A stretch of DNA of 64,000 nt from positions 62,001-126,000 of the forward strand of contig JACKDW010000009.1 in assembly GCA_020633295.1 (NCBI GenBank). Direction: 5' to 3'. Shown piece by piece: positions 55,713-62,783 of this stretch. The position numbers and the translations under genes are program-made. How positions within the stretch are numbered: the first letter of the stretch is position 1; each line of letters starts with the position of its first letter. Under the pieces are notes generated by a model, which did no database searches, had not been told where the DNA came from, and saw only the letters and a program-made list of their open reading frames with translations. This stretch comes from Myxococcales bacterium (lineage in GTDB: Bacteria; Myxococcota_A; Polyangia; Nannocystales; Nannocystaceae).

Positions 55713-57167
55713 TCAGGACAGCTCGAGCACGCCGTCCTCGAGCGGCCCCCCGACGAGGCGGCGATCCACCAGGAGGTTCTGCGGGAACCGCCACGGGCCG
55801 CGCGTGCCCTGCTCCGGGACCACGCCGCGGGCGCGCTCGACGTAGCCCGAGCGCAGCCCGATCAGCGGACGTCGGCGCACGTCCGGGGCCGGCGGACCCG
55901 GGCGACAGCGCGTGTAGCCGCGCGCGCCCATGTGGTTCAGCAGCCGGCAGACGTACTCACAGGTCAGCTCGCAGCGGATCGTCCACGAGAGGTTGGTGTA
56001 CCCCAGCGACATCGCCAGGTTCGGCACGCCCTCGACCAGCGCGCCCTTGTACAGCATGCGCTCGCCCGGGTGCACCGGCGCGCCGTCGACCTCGACCGCG
56101 ACGCCGCCCAGCACCTGTAGCTCGAGCCCGGTGGCGGTGATGAGCACGTCGGCGTCGACGCGCGCGCCCGAGCGCAGCTGCACGCCGCGCGCGTCGATCT
56201 CGGCGACGTGATCGGTGACCACGCGCGCGCGCCCGCGGGCGAGCTCGGCGAACAGGTCGCCGTCGGCGATCAGGCAGATCCGCTGATCCCAGGGCGCGTA
56301 GCGCGGGGTGAAGTGGGGCGCGAGCAGCTCGCGGCGGTGCAGCCCATAACGCACGCGCGTGAGCAGGAAGCGCCGCACGAGCGCGGGCCAGCGGCGCGCG
56401 GCCTCGTACAGCGTCATGTTCAGCGCGATGCTCCGCCAGCGCGCGAGCTGAGCCGCCCAGCGCGGCGGCAGCAGCCGGTTGAGCCAGCGCACGACCTCGT
56501 CCTCACGTGGTCGCTCGAACAGGTACGTCGGCGAGCGCTGCAGCATGATGACCTCGCGGGCGCGCGACGCGATCGCGGGCACGAGGCTCATGGCCGTCGC
56601 GCCGCTGCCGATCACGAGCACGCGCCGACCCTCGAGCTCGAGCCCCTCGGGCCATCGCTGCGGGTGCACGACCGGCCCCGCGAAGCGCTCGAGGCCGGGC
56701 AGCGCCGGCGTGTAGCCCTCCTCGTAGCGGTAGTAGCCCGTGCAGCCCCACAAGAACCGGCAGGTGTAGCGCTCGGCCCCGTCGGGGCCGTCGACCTCGA
56801 GCGTCCACGCGCTCGCGTCGCTCGACCAGCGCGCGCGACGCAGTCGTCGGCCGAAGCGCGCCTTCGCGTGCAGCTCCTCGGCGCGCGCGGTCTCCTCGAT
56901 GTACTCGCGGATGCGCGGCCCGTCGGCGATGGTCTCCACGTCGGTCCACGGGCGGAACGAGAAGCCGAGCGTGTGCATGTCGGAGTCCGAGCGCACGCCG
57001 GGGTAGCGGAACAGATCCCAGGTGCCGCCCACGCGCGCGCGCGCCTCGAGCACGCACACGCGCAGCGCCGGGCAGCGGGTCCGCAGGTAGTGCACCGCGC
57101 AGACGCCGGAGATCCCGGCGCCGACGACCACCACGTCAAAGTCGACGGCACCGCGCGCGTCCGGCAT
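55713..57167 (-). CDS. Flavin-containing monooxygenase, Baeyer-Villiger type
   Basis: 484 residues. FAD motif VVVVGAGISGVCAVHYL, then GGTWDLFRYPGVRSDSDMHTLGFSF, and the Baeyer-Villiger fingerprint F-x-G-x-x-x-H-x-x-x-W-P, complete as FAGPVVHPQRWP. The second (NADPH) Rossmann motif is VLVIGSGATAMSL, and the ATG motif is LITATGLEL. Such enzymes insert oxygen next to a ketone; members close to EthA act on prodrugs and long-chain ketones. ATG at 57167. It is divergent from an SDR with only 39 bp between the starts, so one promoter region serves both, consistent with an alcohol-to-ketone-to-ester route. Confidence 0.9.
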   Translation of the reverse strand: MPDARGAVDFDVVVVGAGISGVCAVHYLRTRCPALRVCVLEARARVGGTWDLFRYPGVRSDSDMHTLGFSFRPWTDVETIADGPRIREYIEETARAEELHAKARFGRRLRRARWSSDASAWTLEVDGPDGAERYTCRFLWGCTGYYRYEEGYTPALPGLERFAGPVVHPQRWPEGLELEGRRVLVIGSGATAMSLVPAIASRAREVIMLQRSPTYLFERPREDEVVRWLNRLLPPRWAAQLARWRSIALNMTLYEAARRWPALVRRFLLTRVRYGLHRRELLAPHFTPRYAPWDQRICLIADGDLFAELARGRARVVTDHVAEIDARGVQLRSGARVDADVLITATGLELQVLGGVAVEVDGAPVHPGERMLYKGALVEGVPNLAMSLGYTNLSWTIRCELTCEYVCRLLNHMGARGYTRCRPGPPAPDVRRRPLIGLRSGYVERARGVVPEQGTRGPWRFPQNLLVDRRLVGGPLEDGVLELS

Positions 57168-57206
57168 CACGGTGACTTGTAGCGCGAACCTCCGCTATAA
57201 CGAAAC

Positions 57207-58051
57207 ATGCCGCCAACCACGCGTCTCGGGGGGTTCTTCGCCGGTCAGCTCGCCGTGATCACGGGCGGCGCCTCCGGCATCGGTCGGGCCATGGCCGCAG
57301 CGCTGCGCGCGGACGGGGCGCGCGTCGTCCTGCTCGACGCCGACGCGCAGCGCCTGGCCGAGGCCGCGCGCGCGCTCGACTGCCGCGGGGAGCCGCTCGA
57401 CGTGCGAAGCCGCGAGGACGTCGAGGCCGCGATCGCGGCGGTCGAGCGGCGCGACGGGCCCATCGACCTGTGCATCACGAGCGCCGGCGTCGTGCAGACG
57501 GGCGAGGTCCACGAGTTCACCGACGCGGACTGGCACCGCGTCCTCGACGTAAACCTCCGCGGCGTCATCCACTGCGTGCAGTCGGTCTACCCGCGCATGG
57601 TCGCGCGCGGGCGCGGGCGCATCCTCACCGTCGCGTCGATCGCGGGGCTGTACCCGACGCCAGGGCAGGTCTCCTACGTCGCCAGCAAGTTCGGCGTGGT
57701 CGGCATGTCCCTGGCGCTGCGGGCCGAGGCGGCCGACCTCGGCGTGCAGGTCTCGGTCGTGTGCCCCGGGATCGTCGACACGCCCATGCGCCGCGGCCTG
57801 CCGGTCACCGGCGCCGACGCGGACTCGCTGCGCGCGCTCGTGCCGGCGGGCATCCCCGTCGAGCGCTGCGCCCTCGTGGCGCTCCGCGGGCTGCGACGCG
57901 GCTGCGGGCTGATCCTCGTGGCCCCGAGGCGCGCGCGCTCGCGCTGCTGCAGCGCGCGAGCCCGGCGCTCGCGGGGTGGGTCAGCCGACGCGCGTTTCGC
58001 TGGCTGCGCGGCCGCCTCGGGCGCCCGACGACAGCTCGGAAAGCTGTCTAA
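57207..58051 (+). pseudogene. Short-chain dehydrogenase with C-terminal frameshift
   Basis: The first 240 residues are a normal SDR: TGGASGIGRAMAAAL cofactor loop, ITSAGVVQTGEV (NNAG equivalent reads TSAG), VASIAGLYPTPGQVSYVASKFG with Ser, Tyr and Lys of the active site, and CPGIVDTPM. Near 57921-57926, in a run of four C, the frame changes. The expected C-terminus (PEARALALLQRASPALAGWV and the following RAFRWLRG) continues in the next frame to a stop at 58051, while the unshifted frame runs on as Arg-rich sequence to 58103. A single missing base would explain it. Paired divergently with the Baeyer-Villiger monooxygenase. Confidence 0.8.
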
Positions 58052-58206
58052 TCGGCCACGCTTCCCGCGTCGCGAGCGAGCTCGAGGTCATCGACGAGGG
58101 TGACCTCGAGGTCACCCGCCGTGCTCGCCCCGCAGCCCGCCGGCTCGAGCGCGTGTCGAGCTCGAGTCGGCGCGGGGGCGAGCCAGCGGCTATGGACACG
58201 ACGCGC

Positions 58207-58755
58207 TCACGCGCACGCGCACGCGATCGGAGCGCCCTCCGGTGGCCGAAGCGCGATCAGCCGCGCGTACAGGCGCGCGCGGGCGGCTGGCGCCGGCGGC
58301 CGCAGCCAGTCGCGCGCGAGCGCGTCCCAGTCCTCGTGGACGGGGTCGAGGCCCATGGCCTCGATGTACGCGGCGCTGACGATGAACGCGTGGGTTCGGT
58401 AGCCGAGCAGGTACCCGTCGCGCAGGTGCGCGCGCGCGTCCTCGTGCCGCGCGAACCACGTGTTCGTGAAGCCCGCGCAGGCGGGCGGGCACAGCAGCGT
58501 GCCTACGTCGCGCTCCTCGAGGTCTCCGCCGAGCACGCGCGTCGTGTGCTGCCAGCCGCGGAAGCCGAACTCGCGCGCGATCACGTCGAGGCAGTGCTTA
58601 CGCTGGATGTCCTGCGCGCGCGGCCCCTCAGGGCCGCGGAGCAGGGGGTGTCGAGAGAGGCGCGCGAGCGCGCCCAAGTCGCGCGCGCGCGCGCGCTGGT
58701 GCAGCAGACGCGCGCGCGTCTTGAGCCTCGAGAGTGCAGGATTCGCTTCGACCAT
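58207..58755 (-). CDS. Conserved hypothetical protein
   Basis: 182 residues; ATG at 58755 with CAGGAG upstream. The family was not recognised. A helical N-terminus with LSRHPLLRG and AQDIQRKHCLDVIAREFGFRGWQHTTRVLGG resembles a short helical module found before various domains in proteobacterial proteins. Two central Cys lie in LLCPPACAGFTNTWFARHEDARAHL and the C-terminus is Trp/Leu/Arg-rich (DWDALARDWLRPP). No signal peptide or membrane segment. It stands between the SDR and a 250-bp gap. Confidence 0.75.
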   Translation of the reverse strand: MVEANPALSRLKTRARLLHQRARARDLGALARLSRHPLLRGPEGPRAQDIQRKHCLDVIAREFGFRGWQHTTRVLGGDLEERDVGTLLCPPACAGFTNTWFARHEDARAHLRDGYLLGYRTHAFIVSAAYIEAMGLDPVHEDWDALARDWLRPPAPAARARLYARLIALRPPEGAPIACACA

Positions 58756-59008
58756 GACTGTGCTCCTGACGGTGGGCCCGATCCCGCTCTGAGGGCGCCG
58801 TGGAGATGCAGTTGTCGAGCGTCTCGTGGACGTTCAGGGCGCGCGCGGCTTTCGGCGGGTCGAGGCGTCCCTGCAGCCTCGGCGAGAGGATACGCGATTC
58901 ACCCGGACGCGCAAGCCCGCAGCGCGAGACCCCGCGCGCGCGGGGTCCCAGGTGCTCAACGGCGTCGCCTCGACGCCCGTGAGGAGGTCGGTGAAGATGC
59001 CCGTAGGG

Positions 59009-60025
59009 TCAGGTTTTATCGCCGGCCTCGCCGACCTCGTCCTCGTCGGCCTCGTCGGCCTCGTCGGCCTCGTCGGCCTCGTCCTCGTCAGCCTGGTCCC
59101 CGTCGCGCTCGGCCTCGGCGTTGGGCTTGACGCACCACACGCAGTGCAGCTCCTCGCGGTCGAAGACCTCGGGGATGACGCCCTCGGTCGCGAACATGTA
59201 CAGCGCCGAGCGGAACACGACCTCGACGGTGTAGACGAACAGCGCCGCGATCGAGGCGGCGGTGACCGAGGTGCAGAGCACCGCGATGATCAAGAGCGGC
59301 TCCTCGACCTCGAGCAGGCCGCAGACGATCAGCGGGAACACGACGATGAACGCGATCGGCAGCCAGGCCCAGCGCAGCGAGAGGTGCCCGACCACGCCCT
59401 CGCGCCAGGTCTCGCGGACCAGCGACGACGAGCGCTGGATCGCCTCGACCGCGCCGCGGCCCTCGCGGGAGATCACCGGCAGCACGAGGTAGGTCGCCGC
59501 GCGCCACGTGAACGCCAGCAGCCGGCGCAGCCCGCCGCGCCGCCCGCTCCGGCGCCGCCGCCCGAGCACCACGCCCGCGAGCCAGGCGGCGACGGCGTAG
59601 CCGAGGATCTGCTCGAGGCGGTCGTGCGCGTGCTCGAGCGAGCCCTCGATGGACCACTCGCGCCCGCTCAGCGCCTCCATCGACGCGTGCGTCAGCGCGA
59701 CGCCCATGAAGATGGTGACGCACTGGATGGCGTAGAGCGCGAGCAGGCCGATGAGCCCCTGGCTGCGCAGCACGACCTCGCCCTCGTCGAGCGCGGCGTG
59801 GGCGAGCAGCCCCAAGGTCGCCGGGTCGTGCAGGATCGCGGCGAACACCGCGAGCAGGATGAGCGCGCTGAGCAGCACGACGAAGCTGCCCACCACGCCG
59901 ATGAGCGGGAACCACAGCAGCCGCGGGTGCTGCTGGAGCGTGCGCGCGGTCGCCTTGAGGATCGCGGCGGTACGCCCGAGGCTCGTCTTCCACGTGTCTT
60001 CAAAGACAGAGTACGCCTTAGCCAT
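59009..60025 (-). CDS. DUF6159-type multi-pass membrane protein
   Basis: 338 residues from MAKAYSVFEDTW at 60025; its start overlaps the stop of the GntR gene by 8 bp, so translation is coupled. About six membrane helices: LLWFPLIGVVGSFVVLLSALILLAV, IGLLALYAIQCVTIFMGVALTH, AVAAWLAGVVLG, WLPIAFIVVFPLIVCGLL, LLIIAVLCTSVTAASIAALFVYTV. The family-like segment AVEAIQRSSSLVRETWREGVVG follows helix 4. The C-terminal tail has CVWCVKP and a DEA repeat encoded by 9-bp direct repeats. Function unknown; with a YtrA-type regulator it may be part of a membrane-stress response. Confidence 0.85.
   Translation of the reverse strand: MAKAYSVFEDTWKTSLGRTAAILKATARTLQQHPRLLWFPLIGVVGSFVVLLSALILLAVFAAILHDPATLGLLAHAALDEGEVVLRSQGLIGLLALYAIQCVTIFMGVALTHASMEALSGREWSIEGSLEHAHDRLEQILGYAVAAWLAGVVLGRRRRSGRRGGLRRLLAFTWRAATYLVLPVISREGRGAVEAIQRSSSLVRETWREGVVGHLSLRWAWLPIAFIVVFPLIVCGLLEVEEPLLIIAVLCTSVTAASIAALFVYTVEVVFRSALYMFATEGVIPEVFDREELHCVWCVKPNAEAERDGDQADEDEADEADEADEADEDEVGEAGDKT
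59042..59077. repeat. 9-bp direct repeat, four copies
   Basis: CTCGTCGGC units on the plus strand encode the Asp-Glu-Ala repeats at the C-terminus of the membrane protein. Confidence 0.85.
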
Positions 60026-60443
60026 TGTTGGTCTTGCTGTCACGGTCGTCACCTTGGAGGGTCGTGCGGAAGCGTCGTTCGAAGTAGTCGGCGAGGTCCT
60101 GGACGTCGATGCGGTGACGCGCGCTCTCGGCGAGGGCGCGCTGGAAGATCCGCGCGAGGATCGACTCGCGCTGCTGCTTGCGCGGCGGCTTCGGCTTCGC
60201 GCTGGCGGGGAAGGTCCCGCGCCCGCGCCTGGCGACGATGTGGCCGTCGCGCTCGAGGTCGCGATAGGCGCGCGAGACCGTGTTGGGGTTGACCCCGAGC
60301 TCGCCCGCCAGCTTGTGGATCGTGGGGAGCTGCTCGTCCCGCTCGAGCGCGCCGCTGGCCAGCGCGGCCAGCACCGTCTCGTAGATCTGACGGTAGATCG
60401 GGATGCGGCGATCGAAGTCGAGGGTGACCTTGAGCGGAGGCAT
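60018..60443 (-). CDS. GntR-family regulator, YtrA-type
   Basis: 141 residues. The DNA-binding domain starts right at the N-terminus (FDRRIPIYRQIYETVLAALASG, PTIHKLAGELGVNPNTVSRAYRDLERDGHIVARRGRGTF), and only a short helical C-terminus (ESILARIFQRALAESARHRI) follows. This is the YtrA subfamily, small repressors that usually control membrane transport or membrane protein genes in their own operon. The ATG at 60443 is two bases from a perfect dyad, so the protein probably represses itself and the coupled DUF6159 gene. It ends inside the start of that gene. Confidence 0.92.
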   Translation of the reverse strand: MPPLKVTLDFDRRIPIYRQIYETVLAALASGALERDEQLPTIHKLAGELGVNPNTVSRAYRDLERDGHIVARRGRGTFPASAKPKPPRKQQRESILARIFQRALAESARHRIDVQDLADYFERRFRTTLQGDDRDSKTNNG

Positions 60444-60445
60444 AA

Positions 60446-60465
60446 TTTACTAGTCAATTAGTAAA
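60446..60465. promoter_or_regulatory. Dyad TTTACTA-N6-TAGTAAA, probable operator of the YtrA-type regulator
   Basis: Two perfect 7-bp arms around GTCAAT in an AT-rich island, two bases from the regulator start codon. Binding here would block its own transcription and that of the membrane protein; the divergent small lipoprotein 84 bp away may also be affected. Confidence 0.7.
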
Positions 60466-60548
60466 ATAGGAAATTGGTAAAAGCAAGCGGCGCGCTCGCG
60501 GTTTTTTTCGCGCGCCCGGGCGAGCCGGCCGGCTGGTACAGTCGCGGT

Positions 60549-60776
60549 ATGCCGCGAGCGCGCGTGATCCAGTCGTCCTTGGTGTTTGTCTTCGCCTTCG
60601 CGACCGCGTTCGCGGTCGGCGCCTGCAAGAAGGGCGGCGACACGGAGAGCCCCGAGAGCGGCACGCCGTGCGGGGACGGCGGTGACGTCTGCGGCCCCGG
60701 CGAGGTCTGCTGCAACCCGAGCTGCGGGATCTGTGTCGAGGAGGGCGGCGCCTGCACGATGCAGCTGTGCGAGTGA
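60549..60776 (+). CDS. Small Cys-rich lipoprotein
   Basis: 75 residues, ATG at 60549. The signal IQSSLVFVFAFATAFAVGAC ends in a lipobox, and the mature chain has ten Cys (PCGDGGDVCGPGEVCCNPSCGICVxxxxxC type pattern), suggesting a disulfide knot. Such small Cys-rich lipoproteins are frequent in myxobacteria; function unknown. The GntR operator lies 84 bp upstream in the divergent gap. Confidence 0.82.
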   Translation: MPRARVIQSSLVFVFAFATAFAVGACKKGGDTESPESGTPCGDGGDVCGPGEVCCNPSCGICVEEGGACTMQLCE

Positions 60777-60795
60777 CGCGGTCCCGACGCGCGCC

Positions 60796-61494
60796 TCAGT
60801 GCACCCGAACGGGCCGCGACGGGGGCGTCGCGTCGATGATGTCGACGGGCGCCGGCAGGCGGCGCGCGAGCGCCTCGAGGTCGCGGACGAGCGCGGGCGT
60901 CGAGCTCGCGACGTCTCCGCCGCGACGCAGCGACGCGATCACGCGGCGCTGGAGCGTCAGCAGCTCTTCGAAGATCGGCGGCGACACGTGCGTCTCGAGC
61001 TCGCAGCCGCGGAGCACCGCGAGCGCGGTGCCGAGGCGGCGGACGTCGACCGGGGTCCAGGCGAGCAGCTCGCTAAGGTGCAGGAGCGCGAGCTGGAGCT
61101 GCACGTCCATGCCGCTCGCGGGTCTCGGCCGCGCCGCCTGCGTCGACGGCGGGCGCGGAGGCGGGGCGGTCACAGGGCGAGCGGGCGCCGTCACGGGCTG
61201 CGCCAGCACGCGCGCGGGCGCGGAGAACAGATCACGCGGCAGCGCGAGCTGACCGCGGAGGAGATCGCGGAGCACCGCGCGGTGCTGTTCCTTCATGTGA
61301 CAGGCGACGGCGGCTGGCTCACGCGCCAGCTTCGAAGTTCGCGACACGATGATGCGACCGCCCACGAACACGTGGGTGTCGACGCGCGCGTCGTCATGCA
61401 CGCTCGCCTCGGTCTGCACGTGCAGCAGGACGCCCTCGTAGACGACGTTGTGGTTGAAGCCACGCGCGATGCGCGTGCTGGCGAGCATGTTCAT
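60796..61494 (-). CDS. Conserved protein with N-terminal beta module and helical C-terminus
   Basis: 232 residues. The N-terminus (RGFNHNVVYEGVLLHVQTEASV, then VDTHVFVGGRIIVSRTSKLA) is a small beta module seen in many delta-proteobacterial proteins of unknown function. A Pro/Ala-rich linker (about 95-125) joins it to a helical domain (LQLALLHLSELLAWTPVDVRRLG, EELLTLQRRVIASLRRG). No signal peptide. ATG at 61494 with CAGGGGAC upstream. Divergent from the DUF4388 response regulator, with the perfect ACATGTCT palindrome in the 388-bp gap. Confidence 0.78.
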   Translation of the reverse strand: MNMLASTRIARGFNHNVVYEGVLLHVQTEASVHDDARVDTHVFVGGRIIVSRTSKLAREPAAVACHMKEQHRAVLRDLLRGQLALPRDLFSAPARVLAQPVTAPARPVTAPPPRPPSTQAARPRPASGMDVQLQLALLHLSELLAWTPVDVRRLGTALAVLRGCELETHVSPPIFEELLTLQRRVIASLRRGGDVASSTPALVRDLEALARRLPAPVDIIDATPPSRPVRVH

Positions 61495-61882
61495 GGTGTC
61501 CCCTGGAGCAGCTCAGGGTCGACGGGCCCATAGGCGAGCGGCGTCGATCTCGACAGGGGCATCAGGGCGGGCGAGTTGCGCGCCCGCCGGGTTGATAACA
61601 CCAACGAGCCTGAAGACTACCTTCAATTAGTATTGAGCTCCGCCGCGCGGACGTCGAGACTGGAAATTTCCCCACGAGCCGCGCGCGGCGATAGGTGACG
61701 TAACGCCAGGGGCTTGTCGCGTGGGCGCCGCGAGATATTATGTAAAACATGTCTTATAAGACATGTATTTGTGACAGATCGGTGTCACGTTCTCTCGGGT
61801 GGTACGCATCCCGCGCGCGCGCCGACGCGGGGGCGAGATCCACGCGCCGCGACGCGCCCCTAAGGGCAGAGGAGTAGTGCGT
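61495..61882. other. Divergent regulatory region
   Basis: 388 bp between the conserved protein and the DUF4388 regulator. It contains GGAAATTTCC (61662-61671), the perfect 20-bp palindrome at 61747-61766 and several AT-rich patches that could be promoters. No gene seen. Confidence 0.55.
61747..61766. promoter_or_regulatory. Perfect 20-bp palindrome ACATGTCT-TATA-AGACATGT
   Basis: The best copy of the recurring dyad, fully symmetric including the TATA centre. It lies 116 bp before the ATG of the DUF4388 response regulator. Confidence 0.8.
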
Positions 61883-62758
61883 ATGGCGAGGCTCGCGCTT
61901 GTGGTGGAGGACGAACTGGCGACGCGCGCCCTGTTTACGCGCACCCTCGCGACGAGCGCCGACCTCTCGGTCATCAGCGTCGACAACGCCGAGGAGGGGA
62001 AGCTGCTCGCGCGCATGTGCGAGTTCGACGTCGCGGTGCTTGACCTCGTGCTCGACGACGGGACCGGCTTCGACGTGCTCGAGGAGCTGCGCGCGAACCG
62101 GACCCCCGAGTGCGTGGTGCTCGTGTCGGCGCACATCGACGCGTTCCGCAGGAGCGTCCGGATCGAGCCGAACCTCGTGCTCCTCGACAAGCCGGTCTCG
62201 AGCGCGCGCCTGCTCGACGCGCTCGACTCGGCGGCGCCGCGTCACGATCACTTTGAGTTCACCGTGCCCGAGTACCTGCAGATCGCGTGCATGGGGCTGC
62301 ACTCGGTGCGCCTCGAGGTCTGGCGTCGAGACCAGCTGTTCGGGAGCGTCACGATCCTCGACGGCCAGCTGTGGAGCGCTCGGGACGCGCGCGGGAGCGG
62401 CGAGGACGCGTTCCGGCGCGTGCTCGAGCTCGACGACGCGACCGTCGTGTGTCGGGCGCCGGGCGCCGTGGGCGAAGATCGCGACATCAGCCGCAGCTGG
62501 CAGCACGTGCTGCTCGACGCCGCCAAGCTCGGCGACGAGGGCGCGCGCGACGACGCGGCGGCGCGCCCCGTCGAGCTCTCGCCCGCGGAGAGCGTCGAGG
62601 ACATCATCGAGCACGCCGCGCGCGCGGTGCGAGACTCTCGCTTCCACGACGCGTACGCGGCCTACTCGCGGGTGCTCGAGCTCGACGGGCGCAACGGGCT
62701 CGCGCTCGTCAACGTCGCGCGTCTGCGACGGCTCGGCTTCGACGACGAGGCGCTGTGA
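61883..62758 (+). CDS. Response regulator with DUF4388 (PATAN-like) output domain
   Basis: 291 residues, ATG at 61883 (GTG at 61877 possible). Receiver 1-120: acidic pair in VVEDE, phosphoacceptor Asp54 in VAVLDLVLDDGTG, VLVSAH, and Lys in LLDKPV. Residues 135-235 match DUF4388 style (LQIACMGLHSVRLEVWRRDQLFGSVTILDGQLWSA), a protein-interaction module found in myxobacterial and cyanobacterial signalling. The C-terminus has a single TPR-like helix pair (FHDAYAAYSRVLELDGRNGLALVNVARLRRLG). It probably acts with the hybrid kinase encoded convergently just downstream. Confidence 0.9.
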   Translation: MARLALVVEDELATRALFTRTLATSADLSVISVDNAEEGKLLARMCEFDVAVLDLVLDDGTGFDVLEELRANRTPECVVLVSAHIDAFRRSVRIEPNLVLLDKPVSSARLLDALDSAAPRHDHFEFTVPEYLQIACMGLHSVRLEVWRRDQLFGSVTILDGQLWSARDARGSGEDAFRRVLELDDATVVCRAPGAVGEDRDISRSWQHVLLDAAKLGDEGARDDAAARPVELSPAESVEDIIEHAARAVRDSRFHDAYAAYSRVLELDGRNGLALVNVARLRRLGFDDEAL

Positions 62759-62783
62759 GCTCGCGCGCCGCGGCGTCGCGCGT

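Noticed and set aside
61747..61766. Resemblance of AGACATGTCT-type half-sites to the eukaryotic p53 element
   Set aside because: A chance similarity of a palindrome; irrelevant in a bacterium.
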